Source of the DNA: Micrococcus cohnii
Lineage (GTDB): Bacteria; Actinomycetota; Actinomycetes; Actinomycetales; Micrococcaceae
Length of the DNA: 64,000 bases
Assembly (NCBI RefSeq): GCF_014205175.1
Contig: NZ_JACHNA010000001.1
Location: 372,001 to 436,000 of the forward strand
Direction: 5' to 3'
How positions within the stretch are numbered: the stretch's first letter is position 1; every line of letters begins with the position of its first letter. The position numbers were made by a program, and so were the translations under genes. This document shows, one piece after another, positions 45,314-53,807 of this stretch. A model generated the notes under the pieces. That model made no database searches. It was not told where the DNA came from and was given only the letters and a program-made list of their open reading frames with translations.

Positions 45314-48300
45314 TCAGCGTAGTCCCGTGACGGACGCTGGCCCGCTGGGAGCGGAGGCGTCCGAGAGCAGGGCGAGCTGTGCGGGCACTCCCGGCTCGGG
45401 GTGCTCCGGGCTGACGTAGACGGCGCGACCGGGCAGGGCGGGGACCCCGATGAGGCGGGGCCAGGCCATGCGGGCCTCGGACGTCATGCCGGCCGGAACG
45501 TAGAAGCGTCGGGGCAGGTGAGGCAGCAGGCGGGAGACCGCGAGGTCCCGGCCACCGATGGCGGCGACGCGCAGGCGCTGCCCGGCCGAGCAGGCCAGGA
45601 AGCGCAGGATCTCGTCGTCCAGTCCGTGAAAGGCGCCGTCGACGCGGATGCTGGCCCACATGGTCCACCCGGTGACCAGCAGGGTGCCGTCCGCGTCGGC
45701 GCAGTCTCGCAGCCGTGTCAGGAAGTCCTGGACGGCCTCGGGCTGGGCCAAGTCGTCGGGGACAATGGGCTTGTGGCGCGTGAGGAGTCCGTCGGCGGCG
45801 TCGGCGACGAGGCCGAGCCCGTCGAGCACCAGCACCGGGTGGCCCTCGGCGGCCAGATCGGTCAGCAGCCGACTCAGCACCGGTGTACATCCACCGGGGG
45901 CGTCGATCAGCCAGGCGGTGCCTCCGGCGGCGCCCCGGGGCCAGGGGACCGGCACATGGCGGGCGTCGGCTGTGTCGTCGCGCAGGGCCACGGTCGGTAC
46001 GTCGCCGGGGTTCGGATGCGGCGGTAGGTACGCCTCGGGCAGTGCGGGGGAGACCACCGCGGCCGGAACGGGAAGCTTCAGGGCGGCGAGGTCGTCGGTC
46101 AGCTCGGCGATCACGGCGTCCCAGTCGGTCGGTCGGGTCTGTGCGGCGGCTTCACCCCAGGGTGTCCACTGCGGCTCGGCGTGGCGGCTGACCCACGGGG
46201 AGGCTCGGAATCCGTGTGGTTCTTCTCCTGGGCGTGCGTGTAGCACGGTGCCTGGACGGTCGGCCGGGATCTTGGCCGCGGCTGAGGAGCCCAGCAGGTC
46301 CCAGGACTCCTGTTCGGTGGCGGTGCGCAGGCACATGACCGAACCGAGGTTCGACCGGATGTCGGCGGTGACTGTTCCGGTGGCCCGCTGCGTGGCCATC
46401 ACGAGATGGAAGCCCAGCGACCGGCCCGTCGCGGCGAGACGTTGCAGCACGCCCGCCGCCTCCGAGCGTTCCTCCATCAGCACCTTGAGCTCGTCTATGG
46501 CCACGACGAGGCGCGGCAAGGTGTGCTGGGGGTGCCTGCGTCGAAAAGACCGGTAGTCACTGACACGGTGTTCGGCGAAGAGCTTCTCCCGGCGCCGCAG
46601 TTCGGCGGAAATGGCGTCGAGGGCTCGCAGGGATGTGGCGTCCACATGGTTTGTCTCGACGCTCATGGTGTGCGGCAGCTGTTCGAGACAGCCGAAGCTT
46701 GCGCCGCCTTTGAAATCCAACAGCACCAGAGCCACTTCGGCAGGGGCGTGCCCGGCACAGGCGCCCACCAACAGGCTCAGCAGCAGGTCTGACTTTCCGG
46801 AGCCGGTCGTCCCCGCGATGAGCATGTGCGGGCCGTCGGCGACCAGGTCGACCGTGACGCCTGGCGTTCCGTTCCCGGATGTGCCGGTGAGTGGAACCTC
46901 CAGCCGGTCGACGGCGCTGCGGTCGGCGAGTTGCTCCGGCAACTGGAGCGGGAGCGTGGATTGGTCGCCCAGTTCACGGCCCTGTCGCAGGTCGAAGGCG
47001 AGCTCTTCGCACCACCACGCCAGCGTCGTCGGACTGATGCCCAGTGCTTGCAGCTCGCTCAGATGCTGTCCTTGGGAGACCAGATGTGCCTGCCTGGAGG
47101 TCAGGTCGATGTGGTCTTCGGCCGTGACGTCGCCCTTGAGGGACACGTCGTCGCACGGCGGGGCGCCCATGCGAATGCGTGGCGTCGTCGGATCGAATGC
47201 ACCGGTCGCGTCGTCGCAGGCGCTGCATGCCGGCCCAACTGATGACCCGGTGAACGTGGCCATGACGGTGTCGAGCCATGGGCCGTCCGCGCACTCAAGG
47301 ACGGCGCTGACCGGCATCTCGCCGGAGTCGTCCGGGCAGAGAGTCAGAGTGCGTCGCGGGGTCTGGACCACCAGAGCGCGCTGGTCCCGGGCGCAGGTGA
47401 GCAGAAGCTGGAACAGCACCCACCGAGTCACTGGCGCCAGTCGGCCCGGCTCGCCGCTCACCCGCACGCCGGTGCGTGCAAGCGTGCTCACGGCGGGCTG
47501 CTGGCAGACCGCCGTCCAGGCCCACCGTCCGGTGTGTGAGGCGGCGCCGCTGAGCCCCATCTCTCCTCGCGCCGCACCCCACAGGAGCACAGGGCCGCCG
47601 TCGTCTGCCGATGTCGAGGGGGTCAGGACGGAGCCTCCGGCAGGAGTCGCGGCGGTGTCGTGACGGGACGCCAGGCCGAACCGGTCCGAGCCGGTCGAAC
47701 GACACGCGCTGACGATCTGCGCGGGGTCAGGCAGTGCGCGAGCACGAGCTGCGGCCCGATCCTGGGCACGGCGCTGCACGGTTGCGCCGAAGGCGCGGCG
47801 GTCTCGCCGCTGGAGGGTGAGCATGACTGCTGTCGCGATGACGGAGAGCAGTCCGAACAGCAGGAAGAACCAGTGTCCGGTCGTCACTGCCAGAATCAGC
47901 CCGATCAGGATTGGTCCGACCGCCATCACGATCGGAAGAATCGGTGAGGTCTCCGACGGGGCCGCGGACACGTCGATCTCCGCTTCCACGGAAGCGCCGT
48001 GGTCTGACAGGGGTGTGCCCGCGCCGCGGCTGACGTCCAGCGCGGTGTCGCCGAGGCGAAGCCGGTGGTCGTCAGGCTCGGTGACGTCCGTCGGCGTCGG
48101 TGTCCGGGCTTGAGTGAGAATGCCCGCCGCACCCGCTGAAAAATGAGTCGCGTCGGAGGGTGCGCTCGGATCCGAAATGCGCCATTGACTCCGTCCCCGT
48201 CCGGTGGTCAGGCCGGCTCGCGACAGAGGAGCCACCCGGCCAGCATCCGGTCCGGTCGTCGTGATGAGGCTCAAAGCTGGGCCGCTGGAGCTGACGGGCG

Positions 48301-48481
48301 CGGCCGAGTGGGGCCGGGCGATGTACACCACGTGCCGTCCGCGATCACGCGCCACAGAGAGTTTCCACGGCGTGAAGCGACGTTGGACCTGCCGATCGCG
48401 TTCGGTCGGGTCGGATGGGAGAGCGGACACGGCCCAACGCTGTATGCCGGGCAACCCGAGCACTTCCACCATCCAGGTCAC
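45314..48481 (-). CDS. EccC/EssC-type FtsK/SpoIIIE ATPase
   Basis: 1055 residues. The N-terminal ~170 residues resemble a degenerate FHA domain (LTTGRGRSQWRISDPS). Two membrane segments (about 180-200 and 203-224) are followed by the first ATPase domain: Walker A GTTGSGKS at 557-564, Walker B VVAIDELKVLM with Asp663-Glu664, and MATQRATGTVTADIRSNLG. A second domain has only a degenerate loop (DAPGGCTPVL). This is the plan of type VII secretion motors, but no WXG100 gene is adjacent. It is divergent from the Tad cluster. Confidence 0.85.
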   Translation of the reverse strand: MTWMVEVLGLPGIQRWAVSALPSDPTERDRQVQRRFTPWKLSVARDRGRHVVYIARPHSAAPVSSSGPALSLITTTGPDAGRVAPLSRAGLTTGRGRSQWRISDPSAPSDATHFSAGAAGILTQARTPTPTDVTEPDDHRLRLGDTALDVSRGAGTPLSDHGASVEAEIDVSAAPSETSPILPIVMAVGPILIGLILAVTTGHWFFLLFGLLSVIATAVMLTLQRRDRRAFGATVQRRAQDRAAARARALPDPAQIVSACRSTGSDRFGLASRHDTAATPAGGSVLTPSTSADDGGPVLLWGAARGEMGLSGAASHTGRWAWTAVCQQPAVSTLARTGVRVSGEPGRLAPVTRWVLFQLLLTCARDQRALVVQTPRRTLTLCPDDSGEMPVSAVLECADGPWLDTVMATFTGSSVGPACSACDDATGAFDPTTPRIRMGAPPCDDVSLKGDVTAEDHIDLTSRQAHLVSQGQHLSELQALGISPTTLAWWCEELAFDLRQGRELGDQSTLPLQLPEQLADRSAVDRLEVPLTGTSGNGTPGVTVDLVADGPHMLIAGTTGSGKSDLLLSLLVGACAGHAPAEVALVLLDFKGGASFGCLEQLPHTMSVETNHVDATSLRALDAISAELRRREKLFAEHRVSDYRSFRRRHPQHTLPRLVVAIDELKVLMEERSEAAGVLQRLAATGRSLGFHLVMATQRATGTVTADIRSNLGSVMCLRTATEQESWDLLGSSAAAKIPADRPGTVLHARPGEEPHGFRASPWVSRHAEPQWTPWGEAAAQTRPTDWDAVIAELTDDLAALKLPVPAAVVSPALPEAYLPPHPNPGDVPTVALRDDTADARHVPVPWPRGAAGGTAWLIDAPGGCTPVLSRLLTDLAAEGHPVLVLDGLGLVADAADGLLTRHKPIVPDDLAQPEAVQDFLTRLRDCADADGTLLVTGWTMWASIRVDGAFHGLDDEILRFLACSAGQRLRVAAIGGRDLAVSRLLPHLPRRFYVPAGMTSEARMAWPRLIGVPALPGRAVYVSPEHPEPGVPAQLALLSDASAPSGPASVTGLR

Positions 48482-48602
48482 GTTTCCCCCTCGGCCGTGT
48501 CCGCCTCTCGTGGTCGGTCCGTCGTCGTCCCGTCATCGACTCAAAGACCGCAGGAGGAAGTCTTGCACTGGCCTCGGTCCCGTGAAGCAGGCCTGTCGAG
48601 AA

Positions 48603-48611
48603 TGTGGATAA
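48603..48611 (-). promoter_or_regulatory. DnaA-box sequence 1
   Basis: TGTGGATAA is the complement of the consensus TTATCCACA. Confidence 0.6.
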
Positions 48612-48635
48612 CCGGAGTGCGACGTGGATCAGGCG

Positions 48636-48644
48636 TTGTCCACA
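48636..48644 (+). promoter_or_regulatory. DnaA-box sequence 2
   Basis: TTGTCCACA is the preferred actinobacterial DnaA box; 24 bases from box 1 and in opposite orientation. Confidence 0.6.
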
Positions 48645-48799
48645 GTCGAACCGTGAATGCGGCAAAGTGATGGTGAACACGTTAGGCTGGTCGCGGTTCA
48701 CGGTGCACGGGATGGCACCGCGTCCACCGTCGTCGATGACGCGCGGGGTGGGAGGCCGAACCGGACTGACGTGTCACGTGCTCGGGAGGGGAGCAGGTC

Positions 48800-49489
48800 A
48801 TGGATGCAGTGCGCATTCTCGAAGAGGAACTGCGCGAGATCATCAGGCGGCGTGAGATCGATCCGCAGCGCGAACCCGAATCGGTGCGGACCCTGATCGC
48901 GGAGGCGATCCGTGATTATGAGGCCCGCGCAGCCCGGGGGTCGCTGCCTCCGCTGGCCGATCCTGGTGCCGCAGGATCCGCATTGTTTGATGCCGTGGCC
49001 GGATTGGGCCCGCTGCAGCCGCTCTTGGACGATCCACAGGTGGAAGAGGTGTGGATCAACGCGCCGGATCAGGTGTTTTGTGCGCGTTCGGGGCGATCTG
49101 AACTCACCGGAATCGTCCTGACGGAACAGCAGGTGCGTGACCTCGTCGAGCAGATGCTCAAGACCTCAGGGCGTCGGCTGGACCTGTCCACCCCGTTCGT
49201 GGATGCGGCGCTACCGGACGGCTCGCGTCTGCATGTGGCGATCCCGGACATCACGAGGCGTCACTGGGCGGTGAATATCCGCAAGTTCATCGCGCGAGCA
49301 CACCGGCTCGAGGACCTGGTGCACGCGGGATCGCTGACGGTGCAGGCGGCTCGATTTCTCGACGCCTGCGTCGACGCGGGGATGAACGTTCTGGTCTCTG
49401 GGGCGACCCAGGCCGGCAGAGAACAAGGTGGTTTCAGTGTGGCCCTGGCAGCGATTGGACTAACCGCATCGGCCCATGTCAGGCCGTGA
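48800..49489 (+). pseudogene. tadA: tadA/cpaF pilus ATPase, 5' part, cut by the integrative element
   Basis: The first 204-206 codons are native VirB11/CpaF-type ATPase: an N-terminal domain (VEEVWINAPDQVFCARSGR), LPDGSRLHVAIPDI and MNVLVSGATQAG. Then the frame runs into the element and ends after 23 foreign codons at 49489. The P-loop Lys and Thr, Walker B and His box are lost, so this 229-residue product cannot hydrolyse ATP. The upstream promoter and Shine-Dalgarno are intact. Joined to 57942-58565 it gives a full 409-residue protein with no frame error. Confidence 0.95.
49406..49413 (+). repeat. Left attachment-site core (attL)
   Basis: ACCCAGGC, codons Thr203-Gln204 and the first two bases of Ala205 of tadA. 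Identical to 57942-57949. The exact crossover dinucleotide cannot be set from one sequence. Confidence 0.85.
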
Positions 49490-49773
49490 ATTAGCCCGCA
49501 AGTAGGCGTTCGACAAGAACATAGCTAGGCTTCAACTCACAACTTAATCGCCGCTCAGGGCAGAGCAAGACGAGCACGCTACCGGGACGCCCCCCAGCCG
49601 GTAGCAGGGAACACCAGGGGAGGCCTGATCCGGGCCTCGCAGTCCCTCGGCGGGCCCCGCTCTCGTGACCCGGAGGCAAGGGGAGCACGCCTGCGTGACG
49701 TTCGGTAAACCGGATTGAACGCCGCAGGGGGCCGCTCTCGGACAGAGACCCCTACTGCCTCCGGAGGCCCCCA
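49490..49773. other. Left end of the element, no gene found
   Basis: 284 bases. The first part is relatively AT-rich (around 49510-49555) and contains the subterminal repeat; the rest is GC-rich. The operon starting at 49774 must be driven from here. A Shine-Dalgarno (CCGGAGG, 49761-49767) is present. Confidence 0.5.
49524..49539 (+). repeat. Subterminal inverted repeat, left copy
   Basis: GCTAGGCTTCAACTCA matches 14 of 16 bases with the minus strand at 57897-57912. It contains TAGGCT, which at the other end serves as the integrase -10. Confidence 0.6.
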
Positions 49774-50001
49774 ATGTCGCTTGACGACTCCCTCACCACC
49801 CCCATCACCGTCCTGCGTGGCCGTCTCGGTGCCGCAATCCGCGATCGCGCAGAGACGCCCATCGTCGCTGAGCATCGCCGCCAGCTCGTCGAGGCCAAGC
49901 TCCTCCGGGACGTGCGGCTGGCGCTCGCGGACGAGTACGCCCCCTCGGCCCGCGCCCGCACCGCGATCGCCGCTCTCCTGACCGGGGGTGCTGACCGATG
50001 A
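49774..50001 (+). CDS. Element protein, unknown (75 residues)
   Basis: Helical, charged protein with no recognised domain (MSLDDSLTTPITVLRGRL ... RARTAIAALLTGG). Good Shine-Dalgarno 6 bases before the ATG, and the stop overlaps the next start (ATGA), so it is translated in one unit with the zinc-finger and replication proteins. Confidence 0.7.
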   Translation: MSLDDSLTTPITVLRGRLGAAIRDRAETPIVAEHRRQLVEAKLLRDVRLALADEYAPSARARTAIAALLTGGADR

Positions 50002-50480
50002 GCACCTCACCCGCCTTCCGTGAGTGGGCATCCGAACGCATCCACGCCGCCCTCGACCGCGACACGCGTCTGGCCAACCGACTGAACGAGTCCGTACGCC
50101 GGGGACTGCCCGCAGTGGCGGTTCACGCCACGCCTCAGCCTGCTGTGGGGACGCTGGCCCGTCGCCACTGGGAGGTCACGTGCGACAAGTGCGCCACCGC
50201 CCCGAGCGCGGTGTTCGTGGTGCAGCCGGTACCGCTCTCCCGCAGGGACGGACGCGTGCAGCACCTCCTGTTCAACGCGGGGCTGTGCGCCGTGTGCGCC
50301 GACGTGCTGGACGTTCCGGCGCGCGAGGCTCGTCCGTCCATCCCGGCGGACCCCGCAATCGTCGGGGAGCTGTCGGCGCTCCTGAGTGATCCTGCCGACT
50401 TCACCACGTTCGCGGGGGAGCCCGCTGAGCACCTGGAGCTGGCGCTGGAGCAGCTCGCGGATCAGGGCGGTGCCCGATGA
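49998..50480 (+). CDS. Element protein with CxxC pairs (zinc-ribbon-like)
   Basis: 160 residues. TCDKC and LCAVC, 36 residues apart, form a likely zinc-binding site. The N terminus is helical and the C terminus acidic. Four-base overlaps on both sides place it in the replication operon, so an accessory replication or DNA-binding role is a reasonable guess, nothing more. Confidence 0.75.
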   Translation: MSTSPAFREWASERIHAALDRDTRLANRLNESVRRGLPAVAVHATPQPAVGTLARRHWEVTCDKCATAPSAVFVVQPVPLSRRDGRVQHLLFNAGLCAVCADVLDVPAREARPSIPADPAIVGELSALLSDPADFTTFAGEPAEHLELALEQLADQGGAR

Positions 50481-52576
50481 CCCAGACCGCCACTCAGACG
50501 CCCGTCAGCATCCCGGCAGGGGAGCTCTCCGCCGAGGCGTACCAGCGGGCCGGGCTGGCCGTGTTTCCGCTGCGTCCGGGCACGAAGGACCCTGCCACCC
50601 CCCACGGCTTCAGGGACGCCACTACGGACCGCGAGCGCTTCAGCTGGGACGACCACAACGTGGGCCTGCCCATGAGCATGAACGGGCTCGTCGCCATCGA
50701 CGTGGACGAGCCCGAGGCCAAGGTCGTGAAGCTGCTCGACCGCTACCCCACCGCCCGCCAGCGCACCCGCAAGGGCTTCCACGCCGTCTACTCGACGCGG
50801 GAGACCCTGAGCAACTCCCACGACCTAGGGCCGGGGGTGGACGTGCGCGGCGTGGGCTACATCGTCGTCGAGCCGTCTATCCACCCCGACGGGCACGAGT
50901 ACACGTGGGAGTCGCGCGGCATCGCCCCTTTGCCGGAGGAGCTGCGCCAGCATCTCCGCGCGGCGGGGCAGTCGGCCGCGCCTGCCACCTCGGATCAGGT
51001 GGGGGCCTTCCTGGCGGGGCACACCGCAGAGGCCGACGACGCCAACTTCCACCTGTCCGAGCGGGTGGAGTGGGCACGCCAGCTGCTCACCGAGATGGGC
51101 CGTAACGAGACCTGCATCCGCGTGCTGCCTAATGTCCTCCGAGACGCGGGGGCGGGGCTGTACTCGGCCCAGCGGGGGGTCGGGGCCCTGCGGGATCTGC
51201 TGCTCAACGCCGAGGGGCCCGACGACTTCAGGCCGGAGTTCGAGGGCATGCTCCCGCGAGCGCTGGGCATGGCCCTGGCCGACCACGACGGGTACGAGGA
51301 CGTGTTCAGCGCGACGCCCGTGCTGAGCAAGGTTCGCGCGGCTGCTCATTCTCGTCTTGTGTCCGCTCCGGCGCTGCTGGTGTACATGCTGGGCCGGGTG
51401 CTGGCCGAGCTTCCCCCGGACGTCATGCTCCCGTCGGTGGTGGGTTCGCGGGCGTCGCTCAACCTGGGAGGGGCACTGGTTGGCCCCCCGGGCAGTGGCA
51501 AGACCGCGACTGTCGAGGTGTCCCGGGAGCTGCTGGGCCAGGCAGGGGAGGAACAGCGGTTCATCGAGCGTACTCTTGGCTCCGGCGAGGGGCTGGCCCA
51601 AACGTTCCTCGAATTCCAGAAGGGCCAGGGCAACGTCCTGATCCAGTACCCGCACCGGCTGATGACGGTGGACGAGATCGACACCCTTGGGGCCTCCCAG
51701 AACCGCTCTGGCGCTACGGTCGCCCCGGCCTTGCGCACAGCCTTGACCGGCGGTGCCCTTGGACAGGAGAACGCCAAGGCCGAGAACCGACGGTTCGTGC
51801 CTGGGGGCTCCTACCGCCTGGTGGTGATGGCGGCGGTGCAGCCGACGCGCTCCGGTTCGCTCCTCGACGACGCCGACGCGGGCACGCCTCAGCGCTTTGT
51901 GTGGGTACGCACTACCGACCCCACCATCCCCGACGAGGGGGAGGGCGACGTGGCGTGGCCCGGCTCTCTCGACTGGTCCCTTCCTGACGGCCTCGTCAGC
52001 GGTGCAGTCATCGACTACCCGGAGTCCATCAAGCAGGAGGTCCGCGCCGCCGCGCGCCGCAAGGCCCGAGGCGGGGGCAACGAGCTGGAGGGCCACCTCA
52101 ACCTCACCCGTCTCAAGGTGTCTGCGGCGCTGGCCCTGCTCCACGGACAGATCGAAATCACGGAGGAGTGGTGGGCGCTCGCGGGCATCATCGTCGACGA
52201 GTCGCTGGCAGTGCAGCGGGAGTGCAAGGCCGCGCTCGCGGAGGCGACTGCCCGCGAGCGCCGCAACCTCGGCAGACTCGACGCCGCCCGCGCTGAGGGC
52301 GCGGCGGAGGTGCGGTCTGAGCGTCACATGCAGGCCGCCAAGGCGATCTATCGGACAGTGCGCAAGCACGCCGACGGAGAGAAGGGCGGGGACGGCGGGA
52401 AGCAGAAGCATGGCCCTGCTGAGGGTTGCACCAGTACCTGCGTCACTCGGGCCCTGCGCAACTACAACGACCGCGAGGTGGTTCGTGCCGCAGCGGTCGG
52501 GGAGGCCGTCGCGCAGGACTGGATCGAGCAGGACGCGGGGGAGCGGCTGCACCCTGGCGGGTCGCAGCCCGCCTGA
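50477..52576 (+). CDS. Bifunctional primase-polymerase / AAA+ helicase-like replication protein
   Basis: 699 residues. The N-terminal prim-pol domain has the GLAVFPLRPGTKDP entry motif, metal-binding Asp75/Asp77 in AIDVDEPEAK and DVRGVGYIVVEPS at 122-134. A central ATPase domain has Walker A GPPGSGKT (336-343) and Walker B LMTVDEIDTL (Asp399-Glu400). The C terminus is charged and may form a small DNA-binding domain. The plan matches replication proteins of actinobacterial plasmids and integrative elements. It is followed by an iteron-like region. Confidence 0.85.
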   Translation: MTQTATQTPVSIPAGELSAEAYQRAGLAVFPLRPGTKDPATPHGFRDATTDRERFSWDDHNVGLPMSMNGLVAIDVDEPEAKVVKLLDRYPTARQRTRKGFHAVYSTRETLSNSHDLGPGVDVRGVGYIVVEPSIHPDGHEYTWESRGIAPLPEELRQHLRAAGQSAAPATSDQVGAFLAGHTAEADDANFHLSERVEWARQLLTEMGRNETCIRVLPNVLRDAGAGLYSAQRGVGALRDLLLNAEGPDDFRPEFEGMLPRALGMALADHDGYEDVFSATPVLSKVRAAAHSRLVSAPALLVYMLGRVLAELPPDVMLPSVVGSRASLNLGGALVGPPGSGKTATVEVSRELLGQAGEEQRFIERTLGSGEGLAQTFLEFQKGQGNVLIQYPHRLMTVDEIDTLGASQNRSGATVAPALRTALTGGALGQENAKAENRRFVPGGSYRLVVMAAVQPTRSGSLLDDADAGTPQRFVWVRTTDPTIPDEGEGDVAWPGSLDWSLPDGLVSGAVIDYPESIKQEVRAAARRKARGGGNELEGHLNLTRLKVSAALALLHGQIEITEEWWALAGIIVDESLAVQRECKAALAEATARERRNLGRLDAARAEGAAEVRSERHMQAAKAIYRTVRKHADGEKGGDGGKQKHGPAEGCTSTCVTRALRNYNDREVVRAAAVGEAVAQDWIEQDAGERLHPGGSQPA

Positions 52577-52979
52577 TCAGGTTCTGGGGGCCTGGGGGCC
52601 TGCAGGCCCCCAGTGGGGCGAGGGGGTGGGCGAGAAGGACATCAAGAAAATCCTTTTCCCCCCTCTAAAACATGCCGTTTCGGGTGGTTTGGGGCTGGTC
52701 CCCGCCGCCCCCCTCACCCCACCAGGCCCCCAGGGCCCCCAGGCCCCCAAGGCCCCCCGGGCTGGGGCTGCATCCCCTGACCGGGCCCACAGTGCCGTCC
52801 GCCGCCACCCGTGGCGCTCCGCATCCCCAGACGTCCGCCTGACGGCCGTAAACGCCCCCGAGGGCACTAGCTCCCACCCCGCCCCCGTTCGGCCCTGGAA
52901 GGTCCCCCTCCGGCACGGACCCCAAAGACCCATCGCCGCTTCACGCGCGAGGACCCCATGACACGAGAGGAACACCCCC
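52577..52979. other. Iteron-like GC-rich region, candidate replication origin
   Basis: 403 bases without a convincing gene. A perfect 22-base palindrome (52592-52613) built from GGGGGCC/GGCCCCC is joined to another TGGGGGCC. After an AT-richer stretch (AAGAAAATCC...CTCTAAAAC, 52643-52671) come four direct copies of GGCCCCC spaced 8-9 bases (52724-52757). A replication gene directly upstream makes an origin plausible; the palindrome could instead terminate the replication operon. Confidence 0.5.
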
Positions 52980-53387
52980 ATGCCCGACTACCCGCGCCCG
53001 ACCCTGGCCGAGGTGACCGCCGCCGTGCCGGCACCGCTGGCCCACCTGATCTGCACCCGGCTGACCTGGGATGAGCTGGCGGCCACCGTCGCCGGTCAGC
53101 CGCCGTCCACCCGTGAGGCCATCGCCACCGGCTGGGGCCAGCTGAAGTTCGCCCAGGCGATGTGGGCGCGCGATCGGGCCCAGCGCCCGGCCCCGCCCCC
53201 GCTGCCGGAGCCGCCCGCCGAGTGGCTGACCGTGAAGGAGGCCGCTGACCGGGCGGGCGTCGACGTTTCGACGGCCCGCCGCTGGGCGAAGGACGAGCAC
53301 GTGGAGGCCCGCCGCGTTCGCGGCACCCATCGCATCAACCCCCGGTCCCTGGCCGAGTACATCGAGGCACGCGGGGGACGCGGCTGA
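52980..53387 (+). CDS. Helix-turn-helix protein, excisionase-like
   Basis: 135 residues. The C-terminal ~55 residues form a MerR/Xis-type DNA-binding domain: EWLTVKEAADRAGVDVSTARRWAKDEHV (82-108) and RGTHRINPRSLAEYIEA. The N-terminal part is unknown. Candidate recombination directionality factor or replication regulator. Start set by GAGAGGAA 8 bases ahead. Confidence 0.75.
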   Translation: MPDYPRPTLAEVTAAVPAPLAHLICTRLTWDELAATVAGQPPSTREAIATGWGQLKFAQAMWARDRAQRPAPPPLPEPPAEWLTVKEAADRAGVDVSTARRWAKDEHVEARRVRGTHRINPRSLAEYIEARGGRG

Positions 53388-53434
53388 GCGCGCGGCGGGC
53401 GGGCCTCTCCGCTCCCGCCCACGAGAGTTGAAAT

Positions 53435-53472
53435 CGAGCGGTCCCGGTACTCCTTTCCGCCGGGGCCGCTCG
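53435..53472 (+). terminator. Hairpin after the Xis-like gene
   Basis: 13-bp stem with one G-U pair (CGAGCGGTCCCGG with CCGGGGCCGCTCG) and a 12-base loop. Confidence 0.7.
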
Positions 53473-53496
53473 TTCTCGAATCTCTGAGGAGGACCC

Positions 53497-53793
53497 ATGA
53501 CCGACCAGAACGCCCGCCTGACCGAGGCCCTTCGAGGTGCCGCCACCCACGATGCCGCCCAGGCTGAGCGCGTGGTGGAGGCACTGGAGGGCCGCACGCC
53601 CGCCGCCCCGGCCCCTGACCGGGCCCCCAGCGCCTCGGCCCGTCCGGCTGCTGTGGTGGTCGAGGCTGGCCGCTCCCAGAAGTCCCCGAGCGGGCGACGG
53701 CGGGTGCTGATGCGGGTGCGCGAGACCGTCGTGCCCACTCGCACCGGGGGAGCGCAGCTCCTCGGTGACGCCCCTCGTCCCGACCACCGCTGA
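53497..53793 (+). CDS. Element protein, unknown (98 residues)
   Basis: Ala/Pro/Arg-rich with no recognised domain. GAGGAGG precedes the ATG by 6 bases. It lies in the second rightward group of the element (53497-54714). Codon use agrees with a real gene, but the sequence is low complexity, so confidence is moderate. It contains one CCTGACCGGG copy. Confidence 0.6.
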   Translation: MTDQNARLTEALRGAATHDAAQAERVVEALEGRTPAAPAPDRAPSASARPAAVVVEAGRSQKSPSGRRRVLMRVRETVVPTRTGGAQLLGDAPRPDHR

Positions 53794-53807
53794 AGGCAGG
53801 CCCCCGC

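Larger units (their letters stand above)
48482..48799. promoter_or_regulatory. Divergent control region between the EccC-like gene and tadA
   Basis: 318 bases with no gene. It holds two facing DnaA-box sequences, a -10-like TAGGCT (48683-48688) pointing to tadA, and an inverted repeat GTGAAC (48673-48678) / GTTCAC (48696-48701) that brackets that -10. GGGAGGGGAG precedes the tadA ATG. Confidence 0.55.

Noticed and set aside
48603-48644. Chromosomal replication origin at the DnaA boxes
   Set aside because: Only two boxes, no AT-rich unwinding region, and dnaA/dnaN are not adjacent.
51897-52961. Long open frame overlapping the replication gene and the GC-rich region
   Set aside because: It is a GC-driven shadow of the 699-residue frame; no start signal, and its product is low-complexity Arg/Ser/Pro.
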